A model generated the notes under the pieces. It saw only the letters and a program-made list of their open reading frames with translations, searched no databases and was not told the DNA's origin. DNA of 64,000 nucleotides from Jannaschia maritima (lineage in GTDB: Bacteria; Pseudomonadota; Alphaproteobacteria; Rhodobacterales; Rhodobacteraceae), in assembly GCF_030973515.1 (NCBI RefSeq), contig NZ_JARGZA010000015.1:28222-92221 (forward strand), written 5' to 3'. The position numbers and the translations under genes are program-made. Positions 1 through 6,600 of this stretch are shown piece by piece. The number at the start of each line of letters is the position of its first letter. Position 1 is the first letter of the stretch.

Positions 1-640
1 CCGCCAGCGCCTCCACCTGCACCTCCGGGGCGCGGGCCACCACGCCGCCGACCTGCGCCGCCGCCTCGAACAGGGCGGCCGTCTTGCCGCGCACGACCTG
101 CAGATAGGTCGCCTCGTCGGTGGCCACGTTGCGGGCGGCGGTCAGCTGCAGCACCTCCCCCTCCGCGATCGTGGCGGCGGCCCCCGACAGGATGTCCAGC
201 ACGCGCAGGGACCCGGTCTGCACCATCAGCTGGAACGACCGCGCGAACAGGTAGTCCCCCACCAGCACGCTGGACTGGTTGTCCCACAGCAGGTTCGCCG
301 TGGGCCGCCCCCGGCGCTGCTGGCTCTCGTCGACCACGTCGTCGTGCAGGAGCGTGGCGGTGTGGATGAACTCGACCGTGGCGGCCAGCTTGATGTGGTC
401 GTCCCCCCCGTCGGCGCCATAGCCACACAGCCGCGCCGCCGCGACGGTCAGCATGGGCCGCACGCGCTTGCCGCCGGCATCCACCAGATGGGCCGTGATC
501 TCCGGGATGCGGGGGGCGTTGCGCGACGCCATGCGTGTCCGGATCAGGTCCGCCACGCGGTCCATGTCCGCTGCGCAAGCCAGGGCCAGCCGGTCGAGCG
601 GCCCCTTGGGCGGCGTCTGGTCGGTCACGATCGGCCCCAT
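1..640 (-). CDS. ispB: Polyprenyl (octaprenyl/decaprenyl-type) diphosphate synthase, 3' end outside window
   Basis: Trans-isoprenyl diphosphate synthase that builds the ubiquinone side chain from FPP and IPP. The reading frame runs off the left edge, so about 213 N-terminal residues are visible. They include the GGKRVRP substrate-binding stretch and the first Asp-rich motif LLHDDVVDE, followed by RRG and GDYLFARSFQ, in the family order. The start at 640 (MGPIVTDQ) matches typical N-termini. An in-frame ATG at 667 would add nine residues and would make the G6/C6 hairpin at 649-665 coding. The second Asp-rich motif lies beyond the window. The gene is divergent from the DUF2007 gene. Confidence 0.9.
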   Translation of the reverse strand, partial: MGPIVTDQTPPKGPLDRLALACAADMDRVADLIRTRMASRNAPRIPEITAHLVDAGGKRVRPMLTVAAARLCGYGADGGDDHIKLAATVEFIHTATLLHDDVVDESQQRRGRPTANLLWDNQSSVLVGDYLFARSFQLMVQTGSLRVLDILSGAAATIAEGEVLQLTAARNVATDEATYLQVVRGKTAALFEAAAQVGGVVARAPEVQVEALA

Positions 641-648
641 CTCGACAA

Positions 649-665
649 GGGGGGCGGTGCCCCCC
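649..665. promoter_or_regulatory. Perfect GC hairpin in the ispB/DUF2007 divergent gap
   Basis: A seven-base arm GGGGGGC pairs perfectly with GCCCCCC across a GGT loop. It sits between the divergent starts at 640 and 680, so it would fall in the ispB leader if ispB starts at 640. There is no U-tract. A role in translation or transcription control is inference only. Confidence 0.35.
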
Positions 666-679
666 ATAACCCGTATCCG

Positions 680-895
680 ATGAAGGAGTTGCTGCGCACC
701 AACGACCCGACGGTCATCGCCTTCGCCACCGCCCTCCTGGACGGCGAGGGTATAGACTGCTTCGTACTGGACGCCAACACGTCGGTCCTGGAAGGCTCCA
801 TCGGGATCCTGCCCCGGCGGCTGATGGTGGCGTCCCGCGACCTGTTCCTGGCACGGGCCACCATGCGCGACAACGCCATCGCCGTCAGCGAATGA
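680..895 (+). CDS. DUF2007 small protein (putative signal-transducing family)
   Basis: The 71-residue protein begins MKELLRTNDP and contains the DUF2007 pattern: VIAFATALLDGEGI, then VLDANTSVLEGSIGILPRRLMV. The family is an alpha/beta fold resembling PII-type signalling proteins, and its function is not established. The stop overlaps the next start by four bases (ATGA), so it is probably co-translated with the methyltransferase. No strong Shine-Dalgarno is visible upstream. Confidence 0.8.
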   Translation: MKELLRTNDPTVIAFATALLDGEGIDCFVLDANTSVLEGSIGILPRRLMVASRDLFLARATMRDNAIAVSE

Positions 896-1602
896 CCGCC
901 ACGCGCGACGCGCTGCTGGGCGGTCGCGTGCACGTCTGGCAGCCGCGGCGCGGATTCCGGTCGGGGTCGGACGCCGTGCTGCTGGCCGCCGCCTGTCCCG
1001 CGCGTCCGGGCGACCGCGTGCTGGACCTGGGATGCGGGACCGGCGCCGTCGCCCTGTGCCTCGCGGCCCGGGTCGGGGCGCTGGACCTGCTGGGCATCGA
1101 ACGCGACCCCGCCGCGGCCGCGATGGCGCGTCGCAACGGCCTGGCCGTGCAGGTGGCCGACGTGCTGGACCCACCGCCCGAGTTGCGGGCCCGCAGCTTC
1201 GACCACGTCGTAACGAACCCGCCCTACTACGCCGCGGGCGGCAGCCGCCCCGTGGATCCGGGCCGCGCCGCCGCCATGCGCGAAGGGGCGGTGGGCGACC
1301 TGCGCGCTTGGTGCGATGCCGCATGCCGTCGGGCCGGTCCCAAGGGGACCGTCACCGTGATCGCCGCCGCGGACCGGCTGGCCGACGTCCTGGGGGCAAT
1401 GGACGGCCGGTTGGGCGACATCCGCATCCGCCCCATCGCAGGCGGCGACGCCGTCCCGGCCGGGCGCGTGATCGTGCGCGGACGAAAGGGACGCCGCGCG
1501 CCCCTGCGCCTGCTGACGCCGTTGGTGACCCATCGCGACGGTGACCCGACGGACGAGGCGGAGGCCATCCTCCGCCATGCGGCGGCACTATCGATGGATT
1601 GA
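892..1602 (+). CDS. tRNA1(Val) (adenine-N6)-methyltransferase-like SAM enzyme (TrmN6/YfiC family)
   Basis: The 236-residue class I SAM-dependent methyltransferase opens with the family-typical GGRVHVWQPRRGFRSGSDAV. It then has the SAM-binding DLGCGTGAVAL loop near residue 46 and the amino-methyltransferase catalytic motif NPPY near residue 106. The family methylates N6 of adenine 37 in tRNA; that target is assigned by homology. The start overlaps the DUF2007 stop by four bases. It converges on the exosortase gene with only ten bases between stops. Confidence 0.85.
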   Translation: MTATRDALLGGRVHVWQPRRGFRSGSDAVLLAAACPARPGDRVLDLGCGTGAVALCLAARVGALDLLGIERDPAAAAMARRNGLAVQVADVLDPPPELRARSFDHVVTNPPYYAAGGSRPVDPGRAAAMREGAVGDLRAWCDAACRRAGPKGTVTVIAAADRLADVLGAMDGRLGDIRIRPIAGGDAVPAGRVIVRGRKGRRAPLRLLTPLVTHRDGDPTDEAEAILRHAAALSMD

Positions 1603-1612
1603 CGACCGGCGG

Positions 1613-3247
1613 TCAGATCAACTCGAACCGGCCCGTCCATGCGGCCACGGCGAAGATCAGCCCGTTCGCGATGGCGTGCGCCACGATCGCGTCCGAGATC
1701 CGCCCCGTATGTCGTCGCAACAGCGAGAAGATCAGCCCCGCGACCGCGGCCTCCCACCACCGACCGTGCAGGACGGCGAACAATGCGGTCGTCGCACCGA
1801 TCGACAAGAGCACCCAGGGCCACGTGTCCCGCCGCTGCAGGCGCCGCTCCATGTATTCCCGGAAGAACAGTTCCTCGACCAATGGAACGAGGATCGTCGT
1901 GCCGATCCCGCGCGCGATCAGCCAACCGATCAACAGCACGCCGGTCAGCGCGCCATAGGGGGCCGCGCCCTGGGGGGCGACGGGGACCAGGATCCACAGG
2001 ATCGCGATGGCCGTGCCCGCGAGTACCGAGACCGGCGCCACCCGCCAATCGAGCGCGGCATAGATGCGCCAGAACAGCGCCAACGCGGCCGCGACCGCCA
2101 GCATCCGCAACGGATACAGCAGCGCCGGCTGGTCCGTGAGGACGGATGCGAAGACCGCCGACAGCATGAAGACGCCCAGCGGCAGGATGCGTGCGACGAC
2201 CGGGTCCCGCCGGAGTGGTGGCACCGCCCGCGTCTCGACGGCGCCCGCGGCACCCGCTGCGGATGCCCGCTGGATCCACGGGATCGCGTTGCCCACCGCG
2301 ACGATGCCCAACGCAACCAGCGTGAACATCATCCAACCCGCATGGCTGTGGAAGGCGCCGACGGCCAGTTCGGGGCTATAGGTCCCCCCGATGATCAACA
2401 GGATCGAGATGCGCAGGACGTTGAACAGGGCGGAGGCCGCGATGCCCAGTGGAAACAGGATCAGCGCGTGGGGGAACCGCAGGTTCGATCGGAACAGCGT
2501 CAGGAACAGCGTGACGAACACGCTGACGAGGGCCATGCCCTCGACACCGGAACAGACGGGCGCGACGCTGATGTAGAACCCGTCGATCCCGATGCCCTTC
2601 ACCGTCGCATCGGCATGGACGTCGAATCCCGCGGAGCCGACGAGAAGGACCACGGCGTCGAAGGTCGCGTCCGCGACGGCCTCCACGCGCCAGAGAGGAT
2701 AGAGCATCGTCGCCAAGAACGGGGCCGCCGCGCCGAGCAGGACGGACAGCCCGAGGTCCCAACGCTCCCGCGACAGAAACGGGATCAGGCGGTGGGGTGG
2801 GGCGACCGAAAGGACGAAGCCCGCCGTCATCGCCGATAGGCCGGCCCCCCATAGAAGCAAGCTGGCCCGCAACGATCCGTCTGGATCCGTCAGGATCAGC
2901 GCGATCGGCGTCAGCGCGGCGAGAAGGCCGCCCATGTTCAACAGGATCGGCGCCGTTCGGTATCCCGCATCCTGAACCAGGTCCCGAACGGACGCCATCC
3001 GGAAGGCCGCGAACAGCGCGAGAGCACCGGCGATGCAATAGATCGCGATGACCGCCATGCTCGCCCCACTGCAAGCCCATGCGGGCCAATTCGCCCGGCA
3101 ATCGAATGGAATGAGGTGTTTGTACAAGAAGGCGACGGTGGTCAGCTGCCCCAGGAACAAGGTACTGAAACCGATCGCAGTCAACATGGGCAAGGGTCGC
3201 CCGCGTCGATCGTAATGATTCTTCGAAATGAAAGTCACTGATCCCAC
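1613..3247 (-). CDS. xrtE: Exosortase E/protease fusion (VPEID-CTERM system)
   Basis: A 544-residue polytopic membrane protein combining two enzymes. The exosortase part carries the Cys/Arg/His triad: APVCSGVEG (Cys232), NVLRI (Arg279) and FHSHAGW (His300). The C-terminal part is a CAAX-type (CPBP) protease with VEELFFREY (Glu458/459), LHG (His494) and AHAIAN (His524, Asn528). This fused architecture defines the exosortase E family, which processes short VPEID-CTERM proteins. The presumed substrate gene lies just upstream on the same strand. The start shown is GTG; GTG 3238 or ATG 3187 are alternatives. Family assignment rests on motifs and context. Confidence 0.9.
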   Translation of the reverse strand: MGSVTFISKNHYDRRGRPLPMLTAIGFSTLFLGQLTTVAFLYKHLIPFDCRANWPAWACSGASMAVIAIYCIAGALALFAAFRMASVRDLVQDAGYRTAPILLNMGGLLAALTPIALILTDPDGSLRASLLLWGAGLSAMTAGFVLSVAPPHRLIPFLSRERWDLGLSVLLGAAAPFLATMLYPLWRVEAVADATFDAVVLLVGSAGFDVHADATVKGIGIDGFYISVAPVCSGVEGMALVSVFVTLFLTLFRSNLRFPHALILFPLGIAASALFNVLRISILLIIGGTYSPELAVGAFHSHAGWMMFTLVALGIVAVGNAIPWIQRASAAGAAGAVETRAVPPLRRDPVVARILPLGVFMLSAVFASVLTDQPALLYPLRMLAVAAALALFWRIYAALDWRVAPVSVLAGTAIAILWILVPVAPQGAAPYGALTGVLLIGWLIARGIGTTILVPLVEELFFREYMERRLQRRDTWPWVLLSIGATTALFAVLHGRWWEAAVAGLIFSLLRRHTGRISDAIVAHAIANGLIFAVAAWTGRFELI

Positions 3248-3284
3248 AACCCGATAATCGTTCGGTCGGCAGTTCCCCTTAATG

Positions 3285-3312
3285 CGACGGGCCCGCGAAT
3301 GCGGGCCCGTCG
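3285..3312 (-). terminator. Perfect 12-bp hairpin between the VPEID-CTERM gene and xrtE
   Basis: Arms CGACGGGCCCGC and GCGGGCCCGTCG pair without mismatch around a four-base loop. On the minus strand it lies 18 bases after the stop of the 58-residue gene and about 38 bases before the xrtE start. It is followed by CATTAAGG rather than a U-run. It could be a partial terminator or attenuator that lowers xrtE expression relative to its substrate. Confidence 0.45.
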
Positions 3313-3330
3313 ATCTGGGCGATGCTCGGT

Positions 3331-3507
3331 TCAGGACGCGCGGCGGCGCCGTTCGAACGCGATCAGAAGGACGGCGGCCACTGCGACCAGTGCGGCCGTG
3401 CCTTCCATGGCGCTGATTTCCGGAACGGGCGTCCCGTCGCCGAACGGATTCGCGGATGCGGCCGAAGCGGCGATGGTGGCCAGGGCGGCAATGCTGAAAG
3501 TCTTCAT
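3331..3507 (-). CDS. Short VPEID-CTERM-type exosortase substrate (VPEIS variant)
   Basis: The 58-residue protein consists of a signal peptide (MKTFSIAALATIAASAASA), then NPFGDGT, then PVPEIS, a hydrophobic helix of about 18 residues (AALVAVAAVLLIAF) and a basic tail ERRRRAS. That is the tripartite C-terminal sorting signal of exosortase targets, and such tiny substrates are typical of the exosortase E family. The fifth motif residue is Ser, not Asp. The start at 3507 has a good AGGAG Shine-Dalgarno eight bases upstream; upstream in-frame starts lack one. Mature length would be only about a dozen residues outside the two signals. Confidence 0.85.
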   Translation of the reverse strand: MKTFSIAALATIAASAASANPFGDGTPVPEISAMEGTAALVAVAAVLLIAFERRRRAS

Positions 3508-3622
3508 TTGCGATCTCCTATAGAGAACAGGGGTGGTGAGCCAATGTCGGCCCGGGACATCGCGGCAGCGTGCCACGATGGAACGAGGCCGAAATGCCCG
3601 GCCCCGTCCATATTTGACCGCC

Positions 3623-6600
3623 TCAGCAGAGACAATCGTAGTCGTCGAACGGAATGCCGACGATGAACGGCTGCTCCAGTTCGCCGTCCCTTTGCGGGTC
3701 CGGATCGAAGATGACGCTTACAATTCCGCCATCGCCCGCATTAGCATAGCCCTCGTTGGCCGCCGCCAATGCGAGGATCTCGTCGACCTGATCCGGGTCG
3801 GCCTCCGTATACAGGCCGGTCTGCCGTTCGGTGCGGACGTTGCTGGTCAGTTCCCAGATCGCGAACTGGACATCCCAGCCCGAATAGGCCCCGGTCCCCT
3901 CGAAGTCCTGTGCGACGATCCAGTTGACCAAGTCCAGATTGTCCCTGGCGGTCTGGCCGTTGAACGAGCTGACGTATCGTGCATCCGTCGCGGCGGCGTT
4001 AAGGACGCCCCGACCTTCGGCGCCTTCCGCACTGGTGACGGCAGCCCGGTACTGGTCGTTCAGCGGGATCGGCTCGTAGAAGTCCAGGCAATACGCGTTC
4101 TCGATGGAGATGCCGTCGAAACGCTCGTCGGATGGTGCGTCGATCCGGACCGTGAAGGCATCCGGATCCGCCAGGGCGCCCATCACCTCGAACTGGACGA
4201 AGTTGGGAAAGCTGTCGATCAGGGAATCGTAATCGTTCGCATCCCCCTTCACCGTCAGTTCCAGGTTCGCCGTGGCGGTCCCGTTGCGTCCATCGCTGAC
4301 GGTATAGCTGATGTCCTCGACGACCGATTCACCGATGTCGAGCGCGATGTACGCGTCCTCCGCGTCGATCACCAACTTCCCGTTCTCGAGCTTGACGTTC
4401 GTACCCGCGCTGGTCTGGACCGTCTGGCCTTCGGCGATGGCCTGACCCGCGACCCCCGTGATCGTCAGGGTGTCGCCGTCCCGATCGCCGTCGTTGTCGA
4501 GGACGTCGGCGACGATCTCCTCGTCGGCGCAGCCCATGGCTTCGTCGTCGGTCAGGTCCGGGTCCTGGTTCAGGGCCACCAGCCCCGCATCGATGTCCAG
4601 CTCCTCCTCTCCGATGGACAGGTCGAAGAAGTCCGTCATGCCCAGCGTGGCGTCCGCCGTGCTGGCGTCGCTGTCGTCGTTCGCCGCGTCCGGGGCCGCC
4701 GCGCTCTGCGTGGTGAAGCCCAGGCCGGCGGCGGTGCCGAACATGACCGCGTACCTGCCCGCGTCGAGCGAGTCGAAGCGGTACTTGCCGTTGCCGTCCG
4801 TCGTCGTCGTGGACAGGACGCCGCCATCGGAGTCGAGCAACTTGACTTCGACGCCCTGGACCCCCGCCTCGCCCGCATTGCGGACGCCGTCGCGGTTTTC
4901 GTCCAGGAAGACGGTGTCGCCCACGGCGGCATCGCCCGTGTCGGTCCGGACCAGACCCGCGTCGATGTCCTGCTCGCTCTCGCCGATGGACAGGGTGAAC
5001 TGGCCCGTCTCGCCATCGACCGAGGCCGCGTCGCTGTCGTCGTTCGTCGCGTCGGCGGCGACGTTGGATTGCGTCGTGAACTCCAACCCGTCGGGTGCGA
5101 CGAAGCGGACCGAATAGACCCCCGCATCCAGCCCGGTGAACCGATAGGCCCCCGATCCGTCGGTCTGCGCGGTGTCGACGACGTCGCCATCCTGGTCCAG
5201 CAGTTGGACGGTCACGCCCCCGACGCCGGTGTCGCCGGCGTCGAAGACGCCGTTGCCGTTGGCGTCCAGGAACACGAGGTCGCCGACCTCCGCCGTTCCG
5301 GGATCCGCGACGCCCGCGTCGTTGTCCTCGGACCGCTCGCCGATGGCCAACGTGATCGGATCGGTCGTTCCGGTTCCGCGGTCCGCGTCGCTGTCGATCG
5401 TGTCGTCGCCGCCCACGTCCTTCGCCACCAGTCCCTTGCCGGCGACCTCCGTCGGGAAGCGCACGGCATAGCTGCCGGCGTCCAGTCCGGTGAACTCGTA
5501 CGCGCCGTCCTGGTCCGTCCGGGTGGTCGCCACGATGGCCCCGTCCGAGTCGAGCAGCTGAACCTCCACGCCGCGGATGCCCATGTCGCCGGCCCCGTCG
5601 AGGTCGTCCTTGTCGTTGTCCATGAACACCTTGCCGGCGAGGGACGCGGTGCCGGGGTCGCGGACCCCCGCGTCGTTGTCCTCCGACCGCTGGCCGATCG
5701 CCAGGCTGATCGTGTCCGTCAGGCCCGTGCCCCGATCGGCATCGCTGTCGAACCGATCGTCGCCGACATCCTGTGCCGCAAGGGTCTTGCCGTCCACGTC
5801 CGTGGGGAACGCGACGCGATAGTCGCCGGCCGCGAGGCCCGTGAACTCGTAGGAGCCGTCAGAGTCGGTCTGCGCCGTCCGCACGGTGTTGCCCGCCGCG
5901 TCGAGCAGGGAAACCGTCACGCCGCCGATGCCCATGTCGCCGGCGTCGTCCGTGGCGTTGTCGTTGTTGTCCATGAACACCTTGCCGGCCAGGGAGGCCG
6001 TGCCCGGATCCTCGATGCCCGCGTCGTTGTCCTCGGACCGCTGGCCGACGCTCAGCGTGATGGGGTCGGTCGTGCCCGTGCCCCGATCCGCGTCGCTGTC
6101 GATCGTGTCGTCGCCCGCGTCCTTCGCGACCAGCACCTTGCCGTCCACCTCCGTCGGGAAGCGCACCGAATACGTACCGGCATCCAGGCCCGTGAACTCG
6201 TAGGAGCCGTCGGAACCCGTTTGCGTCGTGGCCACGACGATCCCCGCCTCGTCCAGCAGCGTGACGGTGACGCCGGGCACGTCCATGTCGCCCGCGCCCT
6301 CCAGCGCGTCGCCGTCGTTGTCCATGAAGACCTTGCCGGCGAGCGAGGCCGTGCCGGGATCCGCGATGCCCGCGTCGACGTCGGTCTTGGCCTCGCCGAT
6401 AGCCAAGTCGAACGGAGCGGTGTTGCCGTTGCCGGCCCCGCCGACATTCGTCACGTCGCTGTCGGACAGGTCGTCGCCCACGTCCGCGGCGACGAAATCC
6501 TTGCCCGCGGCGCCGTTCACGTCGTCCGGATCCTCGAACCGCACGACGTAGCGGCCCGCGTCCAGACCGGCGAAGCTGTATTCCCCCTGGCCGTCGGTGA

